NCBI GenBank assembly: GCA_963792655.1
Contig: CAWBWU010000003.1
Location: 930,001-994,000 of the forward strand
Direction of reading: 5' to 3'
Source of the DNA: DOZZ01 sp963792655
Lineage (GTDB): Bacteria; Acidobacteriota; Terriglobia; Bryobacterales; Bryobacteraceae
DNA length: 64,000 bases
Shown here: in pieces, positions 35,660 to 44,257 of the stretch
Layout: each line of letters begins with the position of its first letter
Position numbering within the stretch: position 1 is the stretch's first letter
Program-made: the position numbers and the translations under genes
Notes under the pieces: model-generated
The model's input: only the letters and a program-made list of their open reading frames with translations
What the model was told of the DNA's origin: nothing
Databases searched by the model: none

Positions 35660-36187
35660 TCAGGTTCTATCTCGTAGTTTATCTAAGAAGTGAAAAAGCA
35701 GTACGGCCAGCACCGAATTGATGCTCGCGAAGATCAGCACCTGACGCAAATCGAACAGTACGATCTGCGCGAGCAGCGCACGCTGCAGCACCCAGTAGAG
35801 GAATTGGTGAAAAACGAAAAACAGGAAAGTGACCAACAACCGGATGAACGGCTGTTCGGCATCAATCTTGAGCCCGATGGAAGCCGTGAAGTAGCCAACC
35901 AGTGTTTTGCAGATTCCGTACATGCCGAGCGGATTGTTCATCAACGAATCCTGCGCGAGGCCCATGATGGCGCCGACGATCAGGCCGCCCGTCTGGGAGC
36001 GCCGCATCATCGCCAAATAAACGGTGACCAGCAGCGGCAGGTCCAGGTAACGGAAAACATCGAAGAACAGCCGCAAGTAAACCTGCAGCAGGATGGCGAG
36101 CAGCGGTATGCCGATCATCACCCAGGCGCGAAAGCGAAAGATTCGCACGTCGCGCTGACCGAAAACACGTTCAGTCGAGTAGTCCAT
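35660..36187 (-). CDS. mreD: Rod shape-determining protein MreD
   Basis: A 175-residue membrane protein with five to six hydrophobic segments, including IGIPLLAILLQVYLRLFF, LDLPLLVTVYLAMM and GALMGLAQDSL-like GAIMGLAQDSLMNNPLG, the latter typical of MreD. It belongs to the elongasome. Its start is 2 bases downstream of the mreC stop and it is followed by mrdA after 19 bases. Sequence conservation in MreD is low, so position in the operon is a large part of the evidence. Confidence 0.9.
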   Translation of the reverse strand: MDYSTERVFGQRDVRIFRFRAWVMIGIPLLAILLQVYLRLFFDVFRYLDLPLLVTVYLAMMRRSQTGGLIVGAIMGLAQDSLMNNPLGMYGICKTLVGYFTASIGLKIDAEQPFIRLLVTFLFFVFHQFLYWVLQRALLAQIVLFDLRQVLIFASINSVLAVLLFHFLDKLRDRT

Positions 36188-36189
36188 CG

Positions 36190-37557
36190 CTAGCGATTCG
36201 GTGGTTCCTGGTTCGCCGGCGGCTTTGGCCTGGGCTTCACCGGCGTGGTGGTGTGCGGCACGATCGTGTTGTTCGGAACCGAGAGTGTTGGCTGCGGCGG
36301 ACCCGCAGCCTCAGCAGTTATCTTCGCCGGGGCAGGACGCGTGGCAAGACCGATCCGCGGCGTTTGCGGATTCAACGTGTTTGGCACCCGCACGACGGGC
36401 TTCGTCGCGGGTGTCTTTAGCGCCGTCGTGGACGGCTGAACGGGATGAGGAGCAGTGCCCACCGGCGTTGCCGGCGGCTTCGCAACGGTAGTCGGCGCAG
36501 GCTTCGTTGCGGTGCTCGGTGCATTGCCAGCGGCGGCGGGCTTCGGCGCGAGCTTTTGATTGAAGTTGGGGATCGCGCCGGTGCCATACACATGGTTTTG
36601 CGCTTCGCCGATCTGTTTGTATTTCTCACGCAAGCGATCCGCGTCCGTCTCCACCACGGGCGCCGGCGCGGTGCTCTGCGACGGTTGGGCGGCGGTGCCC
36701 AGGTAGACCTGCTGCGACGCGGTGTCCTCTTCAGGGATGGGCTGATGTACGCCTTGCAAGATAATCAGTACTTCTTCCGGGCCATTCTGAAGTCCCGCGG
36801 GATCAAGGAAAATCTCACGCACGCTTCCGCCGGGCCGCGAAACGGTCACCCGGCCTACCGGCAGACCTTTCGGGAAGACGCGATCGTCGCCCGACGTGTA
36901 GAACATCTCGCCCGGTTCCACGTTCTCTTCATTGGGAACGAAGTCGACCTTACAGCGTCCGCCGCTGATGCCTTTGGCAACGCCACGCACCTTGTTCTTC
37001 TGCGAGATCACGCCCGCGGCGAAGCCCGGATCGGTTACCAGCACGGCTTGCGATGCCGTTGGGAACGAGGCGACCACTTCACCGACGATGCCATCCGGCG
37101 TGACCACAGCCATTCCTTTTTGCACGCCCGACGTGCTGCCGCGATCGAGAAAGACCACGTTGTTCGACGGGCCACCAGCAGCGCCGATCATGCGCGCGGC
37201 AATCATCTTCGAAGGCGTGCGGATTTCAAACGATGCCAGCGCTTTCGCGCGCTCTGCTGTGTTCAACTCCGACCGGAGAAATTGGTTTTCGAGCTTGAGC
37301 GCACCAAGCTCGGTGCGCATGTGCCGGTTATCGTTGCGTACATCCCGTAGCGAAACATAGTTGGTATAGAAGCCCGTGACATTACCGCGTACCAGTTCGG
37401 CGATGTTCGCAATCGGTGTCACCAGCGTGACGGCCCAGACGCGAATGACGCGCACGTCACCATCGCTGCGCACCTGGTAAGCAAGCAGCACGAATTGCAC
37501 GGCGATCACGACTACCAGCAGCAGCGTGCTTCGGTACCGGCTAATCAGAGTGTCCAT
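36190..37557 (-). CDS. mreC: Rod shape-determining protein MreC with long Pro/Ala/Thr-rich tail
   Basis: A 455-residue protein. A short cytoplasmic part is followed by one membrane helix (about 11-27), a coiled coil (about 68-110) and the periplasmic MreC double beta-barrel (about 115-275; motifs GSTSGVQKGMAVVTPDGIVG, VLVTDPGFAAGVI). After about 285 comes a tail of about 170 residues of low complexity (PAPTTVAKPPATPVGTAP and similar), not part of the standard MreC fold of about 280 residues. MreC scaffolds PBP2 activation in the periplasm. The tail may reach into the periplasm or wall. Confidence 0.93.
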   Translation of the reverse strand: MDTLISRYRSTLLLVVVIAVQFVLLAYQVRSDGDVRVIRVWAVTLVTPIANIAELVRGNVTGFYTNYVSLRDVRNDNRHMRTELGALKLENQFLRSELNTAERAKALASFEIRTPSKMIAARMIGAAGGPSNNVVFLDRGSTSGVQKGMAVVTPDGIVGEVVASFPTASQAVLVTDPGFAAGVISQKNKVRGVAKGISGGRCKVDFVPNEENVEPGEMFYTSGDDRVFPKGLPVGRVTVSRPGGSVREIFLDPAGLQNGPEEVLIILQGVHQPIPEEDTASQQVYLGTAAQPSQSTAPAPVVETDADRLREKYKQIGEAQNHVYGTGAIPNFNQKLAPKPAAAGNAPSTATKPAPTTVAKPPATPVGTAPHPVQPSTTALKTPATKPVVRVPNTLNPQTPRIGLATRPAPAKITAEAAGPPQPTLSVPNNTIVPHTTTPVKPRPKPPANQEPPNR

Positions 37558-37591
37558 CTCACTTCCCGCCCGCAGCCGGGCAGCACTCCCT

Positions 37592-38617
37592 TTAATCGAT
37601 CGAGATCTTGCGCAGCAACCGGAAATCGCTCAACATTTTTCCGGTCCCGAGCACGACGGAAGCTAGCGGATCGTCGGCGATAGAAACCGGCAGCCCGGTC
37701 TCTACGCGAATGCGTTTATCCAGATTCTTGATCAGCGCGCCGCCGCCGGTGAGCACGATACCGCGGTCGCTGATGTCAGCGCTCAACTCGGGCGGAGTAC
37801 GCTCGAGCGCTACACGAATCGCGTTGATGATGGTGGCGATGCACTCGGAAAGCGAGTCGCGAATTTCGCTGTCTTCGATGGTCAGCGTCTTCGGCACGCC
37901 CTCAATCAGGTTGCGGCCTTTGATCTCCATCGTGAGCGGCTTATCGAGCGGATACGCCGAGCCGATCTCCATCTTGATGGCTTCCGCGGTGCGCTCACCA
38001 ATCAGCAGATTGTATTTGCGCTTCAGGTACTGCATGATCGCGTCGTCCATCTCGTTGCCCGCGACACGCACGGAACGCGAGTAGACGATGCCCGAGAGCG
38101 AGATAACGGCGACATCGGTAGTTCCGCCGCCGATATCCACGACCATGTTTCCCGACGGCTCCGTGATCGGCAACCCGGCGCCAATCGCGGCGACCATCGC
38201 CTGTTCCACCAGGTGTACTTCGCTTGCTTTCGCGCGGTAAGCGGAATCCATGACCGCGCGCTTTTCTACTTGGGTAATTTCACTCGGAACGCCAATCACA
38301 ATCCGCGGATGCACCAGCATCTTACGGTTGTGCGCCTTCTGAATAAAATAATTCAGCATCTTTTCCGTGACTTTGAAGTCGGCGATGACGCCGTCCTTCA
38401 TCGGGCGGATGGCGACGATGTTGCCGGGTGTGCGCCCCAACATCTCCTTCGCCTCTTTGCCGACGGCTTCGACGTCGCCGGTATTTTTGTTTAAAGCAAC
38501 GATTGACGGCTCATTGACGACGATGCCTTTACCCTTGGCAAACACCAGCGTGTTCGCGGTCCCGAGATCGATCGCGAGGTCGGAAGACATCAGACTGAAA
38601 AGAGAGCGGAAATTCAT
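37592..38617 (-). CDS. mreB: Rod shape-determining protein MreB
   Basis: A 341-residue bacterial actin homologue of standard length. Nucleotide-binding motifs: AIDLGTANTLVF (phosphate 1), VDIGGGTTDVAVISL (phosphate 2) and GIVLTGGGALIKNLD (adenosine). The N-terminal MNFRSLFSLMS is an amphipathic membrane-binding stretch. It is the first gene of the mreB-mreC-mreD-mrdA-rodA-rng run and is followed by mreC after 34 bases. The 38618-38741 interval contains the divergent promoters for mreB and the VOC gene. Confidence 0.97.
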   Translation of the reverse strand: MNFRSLFSLMSSDLAIDLGTANTLVFAKGKGIVVNEPSIVALNKNTGDVEAVGKEAKEMLGRTPGNIVAIRPMKDGVIADFKVTEKMLNYFIQKAHNRKMLVHPRIVIGVPSEITQVEKRAVMDSAYRAKASEVHLVEQAMVAAIGAGLPITEPSGNMVVDIGGGTTDVAVISLSGIVYSRSVRVAGNEMDDAIMQYLKRKYNLLIGERTAEAIKMEIGSAYPLDKPLTMEIKGRNLIEGVPKTLTIEDSEIRDSLSECIATIINAIRVALERTPPELSADISDRGIVLTGGGALIKNLDKRIRVETGLPVSIADDPLASVVLGTGKMLSDFRLLRKISID

Positions 38618-38741
38618 GTATGAGATTCAAATCAAAGGAGAACGGCCAAGGCCGAATTTAGTTTTGATCGTATCACAGCGATCCTCTTCAGCAACGCTGG
38701 AAAGCCTCGCTGCTGCGAGCGAAGCTGTTACAATCCGAGTA

Positions 38742-39116
38742 ATGTTTTCAGGCGTCGAACATACCGCAATCGCATCCCCTGATCCGGCTCGCCTGGCGCA
38801 ATGGTATGTCGATCATCTTGGCTTTCGTATCAACTTCGAATATGCCGGCAATTTCTTTGTCAAGGCGCCAAATGGCACCATGCTCGAAATCATTCCTTCT
38901 GAAGGCGACAGAGCTGAACAGAAGTTAAGAGATCCCGGCATCCGTCACCTTGCCATCTCCGTTGACGATTTCGATGTCGCGCACCAGCATCTGAAGAGCA
39001 AAGACGTGACGTTCGTGGGCGAGCCTTATGAAACGCAAGGCAACCGCCTGGTCTTCTTCGCCGACGCCGACGGCAACTTCGTCCACCTAATCCATCGCGC
39101 ACGGCCTCTGCCCTAA
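38742..39116 (+). CDS. VOC-family (glyoxalase/dioxygenase superfamily) protein
   Basis: A 124-residue single-domain VOC protein with two beta-alpha-beta-beta-beta halves: GVEHTAIASPDPARLAQWYVDHLGF and IRHLAISVDDFDVAHQHLKSK. Metal-ligand positions appear as His8 (EHTAIA), Glu near NGTMLEII, His in RHLAISV and a C-terminal acidic/His region (ADGNFVHLIHR). Could be a lyase, dioxygenase or resistance protein; the substrate cannot be told. ATG 38742 is chosen; the frame continues upstream only through the mreB antisense. Confidence 0.85.
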   Translation: MFSGVEHTAIASPDPARLAQWYVDHLGFRINFEYAGNFFVKAPNGTMLEIIPSEGDRAEQKLRDPGIRHLAISVDDFDVAHQHLKSKDVTFVGEPYETQGNRLVFFADADGNFVHLIHRARPLP

Positions 39117-39126
39117 CCGGCTCATC

Positions 39127-40335
39127 GTGCTCAAACGGGTTTTCAAAGCTTTCTCACTATCCGAATTTCCGCATGCTGTGGCTGGGCGCATGTACGTCCA
39201 GCATCGGCACGTGGATGCAGCAGGTCGCGCAGGCCTGGGTGGTCTTCGAAATGTCGAAGTCTGCGTTCATGCTGGGGCTGGACACCGCACTCGGCCAGAT
39301 TCCGATTCTGTTGTTTTCACTTGTGGGCGGCGTGGTGGCGGATCGCATGGATCGCCGCCGTCTGCTGATTGGTTCGCAGCTGGTGCAAATGGTTTGCGCA
39401 TTCACGCTGACCGCGCTGATCGCAACGCACACTGTGCATGTCTGGATGATCATGGTGCTTTCGTTCGTAGTAGGCACGGCGCAGGCGTTCGGAGGCCCGG
39501 CTTACCAGGCGCTGGTGCCGACACTGGTCGGCAAAGAAGATCTGCAAAACGCGATCGCGTTGAACTCGATTCAATTCAATCTGGCTCGTTTCATCGGGCC
39601 GACGCTGGGTGGTTGGGCGCTGTCGAACCTGGGCTCGCAGTGGTGCTTCGCGTTGAACGGCTTGTCGTTCGTGGCGGTGATCATCTCGATTCTTCGCTTG
39701 CCGATCGACTTCAAGCCGGTGATCGGGCGATTGTCGATGGTCAACAGCTTGAAGGAAGGCCTGGTGTTCATGCGGCGGCAAAGCGCGATGGCGGGTTTGA
39801 TCGTGATCGCGTTCTTCATGACCGCCTTTACCGCGCCGATGCTGACGTTCCTGCCGGTGTTCGCGAAAGATGTGTTTCATGGCGATGCAGTCTTATACAC
39901 GCGCCTTCTGTCCGTTTCCGGCCTGGGCTCGATTACCGGCGCGCTGATTGTCGCCGGGTCTTGGGAACGTATCGAACAAAGGGCGCATCGCACTACTTAT
40001 GCTGACGGGGCTCGGCGCAGGCATCGCGCTGTTTGCGACTATCGCGCAGTTTGTACTTCAGTTACATCGTTCTGTTCGTGCTCGGCGCCGCGCTGATGGG
40101 TGCTTTCGCGATGATCAGTTCGCTGGTGCAGTTAATGGCGACCAACGAGATGCGCGGGCGCGTGATGAGCGTTTACAACGTTGCGTTCCGCGGCGGCATG
40201 CCGCTTGGCAGCCTGTTGAGCGGCCGGCTGATCCCGGTGTTCTCAGCGCCGATCGTTGTTGCGGTCAACGGAATCCTTTTGTTTTCTTTGGCAATCTACT
40301 TCTTAGCCGTGCAGCGCCGCGTCGCTGCGCTCTAA
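39127..40335 (+). CDS. MFS transporter (EntS/MFS_3-like), three frameshifts
   Basis: About 400 residues with twelve predicted helices once frame changes near 39160, 39965 and 40055 (all plus-one) are corrected. N-terminal family signature FRMLWLGACTSSIGTWMQQVAQAWVVF is split by the first change. The diagnostic loop GGVVADRMDRRRLLI is intact, as are FGGPAYQALVPTLVGKEDL and MRGRVMSVYNVAFRGGMPLG near the end. The MFS_3 group includes the enterobactin exporter EntS and many efflux proteins of unknown cargo. GTG 39127, 10 bases after the VOC gene, suggests co-transcription. Confidence 0.83.
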
Positions 40336-40348
40336 ATACCTGGAACCT

Positions 40349-41033
40349 ATGCGTATCTTCACTGCTTTTTTTGCTTTGACTAGTTTGTTGGCCGGATCGG
40401 ATGCAGCGCTGGAACGCGCTCGCGATACAGAGGACCGGCCCGCGGTCGAAAAGATGATCAGCGGTTATCAGGCAGCCGCGGCCAAGGCGCCGAAAGATGC
40501 CGAAGCCCAATACCGGCTCGCGCTCGCGTATTCATACCTCGCCGAGGTTGCCCAGGAGTTAAAGGACAAAGCAGCGGCTGGCAATGCAGCTATGTCCGGC
40601 ATCCAGGCCATCGATGCGGCTATCGCCATCAACCCGAACAAAGGTGAATACTACCGGCTGCTTTCAACGCTCGACGGGCAAGTGATTCCCGCGCGTGGTC
40701 TGGCCGGTCTGAGTTACGGCAAGCGCGCAAAAGATGCGCTGGCAAAGGCCAAACAGCTCGATCCGAAGTCGGCCGAAGTTTACATCGCGGAAGGCGTCGG
40801 CAACTACTATCTGCCCGCCTGCTTTTGGTGGCGGCCCGGAAATCGCCATTAAAGATCTGCATCACGCGCTGGAGCTTGACCCGAAGTCCGCCGAAGCATA
40901 CATGTGGCTGGGGCTGGCATACCGCCGCGCTCACCAGAACAAAGAGGCGCGCGAAGCTTTCAATAAGTCCCTAGCGTTGAACCCGCATCGTGTGTGGACT
41001 AAGCAGCAGTTAGACAAGACGCCGGCACAGTAG
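40349..41033 (+). CDS. TPR-repeat protein, one frameshift
   Basis: About 227 residues after removal of one extra C near 40815, which restores YLPPAFGGGPEIAIKDLHH. A short signal peptide (1-18) precedes helical repeats: AQYRLALAYSYLAEVAQEL, KAKQLDPKSAEVYIAEGVG and ALELDPKSAEAYMWLGLAYRR. The last repeat, in the second frame, is a canonical TPR (NKEAREAFNKSLALNP). Probably a periplasmic protein-interaction scaffold. It follows the transporter by 13 bases. No partner can be assigned. Confidence 0.8.
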
Positions 41034-41078
41034 AGCACGCACTCCCGATTAGCTGGGGCGCGAGCGTTAAGCAGCGCC

Positions 41079-42608
41079 CTACTTCGTCACAACCACATTC
41101 TTCCCGTACACTTGCCTGAAGTAATCTCCCGCTCGCTCGACCGCCCAGATCTCCAGATCCACATCTTCTTTCGACATAAGCTGCAGCACCACGTCGTTTC
41201 CCCGCACCGCGCAATGCAGCGAGTCGACGCGCTGTGCCTGCGACCGGTCCGCGCTATCAGCCAGCCGCAGCAGGGGCGCGAGATATGTCACCGCGCGCCG
41301 GCCCTCCGAATCAAGCGGCTGCAGATTCGTGTGCTCCGGCGCCGGTGCGGCCTTGCGATGGTAGCGGCATAGGTTCGCGAGAATCTCCCGTTCACGCTGA
41401 TCGAATCCAGGCAGGTCGGAATTCGCTACCAGATAGTAGGAGTGCTTGTGGTGCCGCGTGTCGCTGACGTAGTGACCGATGTCATGCAGGTACGCCGCGG
41501 CTTCGAGCAGTCCGCAGTAACGGTGCGGCAGCTTATGTAGAGGCTCGAGCGATTCAAACAGAATGCCTGCAAAACGCGCGCTCTGCTTACCGTGTGCGAG
41601 CGGGACGGCGTAACGTGAGGCGAGCTCTTCCACCACTTCGCGCTGCTCGGGCTTGAGCCGCAACCGGTCGCGTTCGGAACCGCGCGCGGCCAGATCGCTA
41701 ATGATGCCGTCGCGCACGCCCGCGGCCGAATAGTAAAGTGACGGAACCTTGAGCGCTTCCAAAATACGCACCATCACAGCCGCACCAGCGACGATGATCT
41801 CTGCGCGGCGCGGGCCAATGCCCGCGATCTTCTGACGCTCCGCAAGGCTCTTTCGCGAGACATCCTGATACAAGCGGCGAATCTGTGAAGTCTGCGCGCG
41901 CATGCGGTCGGCTTCATCACGCCGAGAACGCGGGACGCCGTTCACCGCACACACCACGGCAGCCGCCGTTGCTGATGTTCCGATAGCGCGATCGACGGGC
42001 TGGCCATTCTTCAAAATCCTGCGCACGGCCGTCGCAATGCGCTCGTCGATATACTCTTCGAGCCGGTGCAGGTCCGACGCACGCGGCGGATCGGACGTGA
42101 GAAACACCTCGTTTAATCGCAACGCGCCGAGTTGCTTCGAGAACGCTTCCTCAACACGCTGCTTCTGACTGGCGATGATCTCCGCACTGCCGCCGCCGAT
42201 GTCGATCATGACAACGCGCTTCGAGTCTTGCGGCCAGCGGCTCTGCACGCCCAGGTGAATCAGCCGCGCTTCCTCCTGCCCCGAGATGATCTCGACCGGG
42301 GTGCCGATAGCCGCTGATGTTCGCGCAAGGAATTCCTGTTGGTTGCTCGAATCGCGCACCGCGCTGGTAGCGACCGCGCGCACCGCCGCGACATCGAGCT
42401 TCTGATATTGCGCAGCCATGGCGCCCAGCGCAGTGCAGAGAAAATCCATCGCGTCCTGGCTGATGCGGCCCGCCCGAAAGACGCTCGCACCCAAACGCGT
42501 CACCTGACGATCGGAGGCGAGGATGCGTGGAGGCTCGCCCGGAACGATCTCCGCCGCTTCCATGCGAACTGAATTGCTCCCGATGTCGATGGCCGCGAAG
42601 CGAGGCAT
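41079..42608 (-). CDS. ppx: Ppx/GppA exopolyphosphatase with C-terminal HD domain
   Basis: A 509-residue protein. Ppx/GppA domain at about 1-300: FAAIDIGSNSVRMEAAEI (phosphate 1), a conserved Glu in SGQEEARLIHLGV and VVMIDIGGGSAEI (phosphate 2). The C-terminal HD-type domain carries YLHDIGHYVSD and later ADSADRS. It hydrolyses polyphosphate or pppGpp. I start at ATG 42608 because the family begins there; the frame extends upstream to 42992 with unrelated sequence. It faces the TPR gene convergently and is divergent from sixA with a 60-base shared control region. Confidence 0.92.
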   Translation of the reverse strand: MPRFAAIDIGSNSVRMEAAEIVPGEPPRILASDRQVTRLGASVFRAGRISQDAMDFLCTALGAMAAQYQKLDVAAVRAVATSAVRDSSNQQEFLARTSAAIGTPVEIISGQEEARLIHLGVQSRWPQDSKRVVMIDIGGGSAEIIASQKQRVEEAFSKQLGALRLNEVFLTSDPPRASDLHRLEEYIDERIATAVRRILKNGQPVDRAIGTSATAAAVVCAVNGVPRSRRDEADRMRAQTSQIRRLYQDVSRKSLAERQKIAGIGPRRAEIIVAGAAVMVRILEALKVPSLYYSAAGVRDGIISDLAARGSERDRLRLKPEQREVVEELASRYAVPLAHGKQSARFAGILFESLEPLHKLPHRYCGLLEAAAYLHDIGHYVSDTRHHKHSYYLVANSDLPGFDQREREILANLCRYHRKAAPAPEHTNLQPLDSEGRRAVTYLAPLLRLADSADRSQAQRVDSLHCAVRGNDVVLQLMSKEDVDLEIWAVERAGDYFRQVYGKNVVVTK

Positions 42609-42668
42609 AAAGTTCAGTGAAGCACACCGCGCGATTCGGTTAAACTTCTTTTCAATGGATCGTGGACG

Positions 42669-43154
42669 GTGATCATCTACGTACTGCGGCACGGCATTGC
42701 AGAAGAGGGCCACGCAGGTCAGCCCGACTCGCAACGGCGGCTCACCAAAGAAGGCAAGAGCAAGTTGAGCGATGTACTGGAGCGCGCCCGCGATACCGGC
42801 GTGCGGCCCGACGTGATCCTCACCAGCCCTTTTGTGCGCGCAGTGGAGACCGCGAAGATCGCGGCCGAAACGCTCAAGTACGAAGCGCCTCTGATCCCGG
42901 TGCCGGAGCTGACTCCCGATGGATCTCCGGAGCAAGTGTGGCAAGAGGTCCGCAATCATAGTGAGGCGGAAGAACTGCTGATCGCCGGCCACGAACCGCT
43001 GCTCAGCCAGCTTGTCGCCTACCTGCTCGGCTCGCCGGCCCTACAAGTGGACATGAAGAAGGGAGCACTGGTCGCGATCGATTGCGCACAGTTGCGCGGG
43101 CAGCCGCGCGGAGTGCTGCTGTGGATGTTGACCGCCAAGTTAGCCGCGCAATGA
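42669..43154 (+). CDS. sixA: Phosphohistidine phosphatase SixA
   Basis: A 161-residue histidine-phosphatase-superfamily protein of SixA size. Catalytic RHG motif at YVLRHGIAEEGHAG, conserved Arg and Glu in TSPFVRAVETAKIAAE and second His in LIAGHEPLLSQL. SixA removes phosphate from His in phosphotransfer proteins, including NPr of the nitrogen PTS. GTG 42669 is the start. The stop overlaps the DUF2252 start (ATGA). Confidence 0.92.
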   Translation: MIIYVLRHGIAEEGHAGQPDSQRRLTKEGKSKLSDVLERARDTGVRPDVILTSPFVRAVETAKIAAETLKYEAPLIPVPELTPDGSPEQVWQEVRNHSEAEELLIAGHEPLLSQLVAYLLGSPALQVDMKKGALVAIDCAQLRGQPRGVLLWMLTAKLAAQ

Positions 43155-44257
43155 GCAAGCTTCCATCGATCCAAGAAGCCACGAGCGACTACGAGCAGTG
43201 GCTCGCGCGCCATCTCACCATCGTCACGGCCGATCTGGAATTGAAGCATCAGCACATGGCGGAGTCGGCATTTTCTTTTTTCCGCGCGACGTTCTATCGC
43301 TGGATGCAACTCTGGAATGCAGGCTTTGCGGATGAAGCCGCGCATGCTCCTGCGGTGCTTGCCGTGGGTGATCTGCATCTGGAGAACTTCGGCACCTGGC
43401 GCGACATCGAAGCACGGCTGGTGTGGGGCATCAACGATTTTGATGAAGCCTACCGTCTTCCGTACACCATCGATCTTGTGCGCCTGGCAACCAGCGCGCA
43501 CCTGGCGATCGATAGTGCACACCTCACGTTGAAGCACGAGGACGCATGCGACGCGATCCTTGACGGCTATCGCGAGGGCATTGCGAGCCACGGGTTGCCG
43601 TTCGTGCTCGCGGAAAAGAACCCCTGGCTGCGTGTCCTCGTAACGGGCGAGTTGCGCGATCCGCAAGCCTTCTGGGGCAGGCTCGACGCGCTGAGTACAT
43701 GGGCGGGCAAAGTTCCGGCATCCGCCATCAAAGCAGTGGAGCGCCTGTTACCAGATCCCAAGATGAACTGCCGCTGGGTGCATCGCATTGCCGGGCTCGG
43801 CAGCCTGGGGCGTGAGCGTTTCGTCGCGATGGGTGTCTTCGCCGGAGCGCACATTGCGCGCGAGGCAAAGGCTCTGGCGCCTTCAGCGTGCGTATGGGCC
43901 AGGCGCAAGGCGACGCATAAGAACGATTTGCAGATTCACTATCAGGCGATGCTCGATACGACGGTTCGCTCGTGCGACCCGTATGTCCAGCTCAAGGGCC
44001 GCTGGATTTGCCGCCGCTTAGCGCCTGATTGCTCGCGCGTCGAATTGGCTTCGCTGCCACGCGAGCACGATGAAGCCCGGCTGCTGCATGCCATGGGATT
44101 CGAAACGGCGAACGCGCACTTATCGTCTCCGCGCATTGCGAAAGCTATCGATGCCGACCTGCGCAAACGTCCCAAGCGCTGGTTGCACAAAGCCGCCGCT
44201 GCGATGTTAAAAGCTACACTGACTGATTTCGAGCAATGGAACGGCACGCGCAGCTAA
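43151..44257 (+). CDS. DUF2252 family protein
   Basis: A 368-residue protein. DUF2252 motifs: AVGDLHLENFGTWRD and WGINDFDEAYRLPYTIDLVR near the N-terminal third, GLGSLGRERFVAMG in the middle, and RWICRRLAPDC later. The GDxHxxNFG and DFD motifs resemble the catalytic loop and metal motif of aminoglycoside-phosphotransferase-like kinases, so a small-molecule or protein kinase-like role is possible. ATG 43151 lies within the sixA stop, so the pair is translationally coupled. The stop shares CTAA with the opposing rnr stop. Confidence 0.88.
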   Translation: MSKLPSIQEATSDYEQWLARHLTIVTADLELKHQHMAESAFSFFRATFYRWMQLWNAGFADEAAHAPAVLAVGDLHLENFGTWRDIEARLVWGINDFDEAYRLPYTIDLVRLATSAHLAIDSAHLTLKHEDACDAILDGYREGIASHGLPFVLAEKNPWLRVLVTGELRDPQAFWGRLDALSTWAGKVPASAIKAVERLLPDPKMNCRWVHRIAGLGSLGRERFVAMGVFAGAHIAREAKALAPSACVWARRKATHKNDLQIHYQAMLDTTVRSCDPYVQLKGRWICRRLAPDCSRVELASLPREHDEARLLHAMGFETANAHLSSPRIAKAIDADLRKRPKRWLHKAAAAMLKATLTDFEQWNGTRS

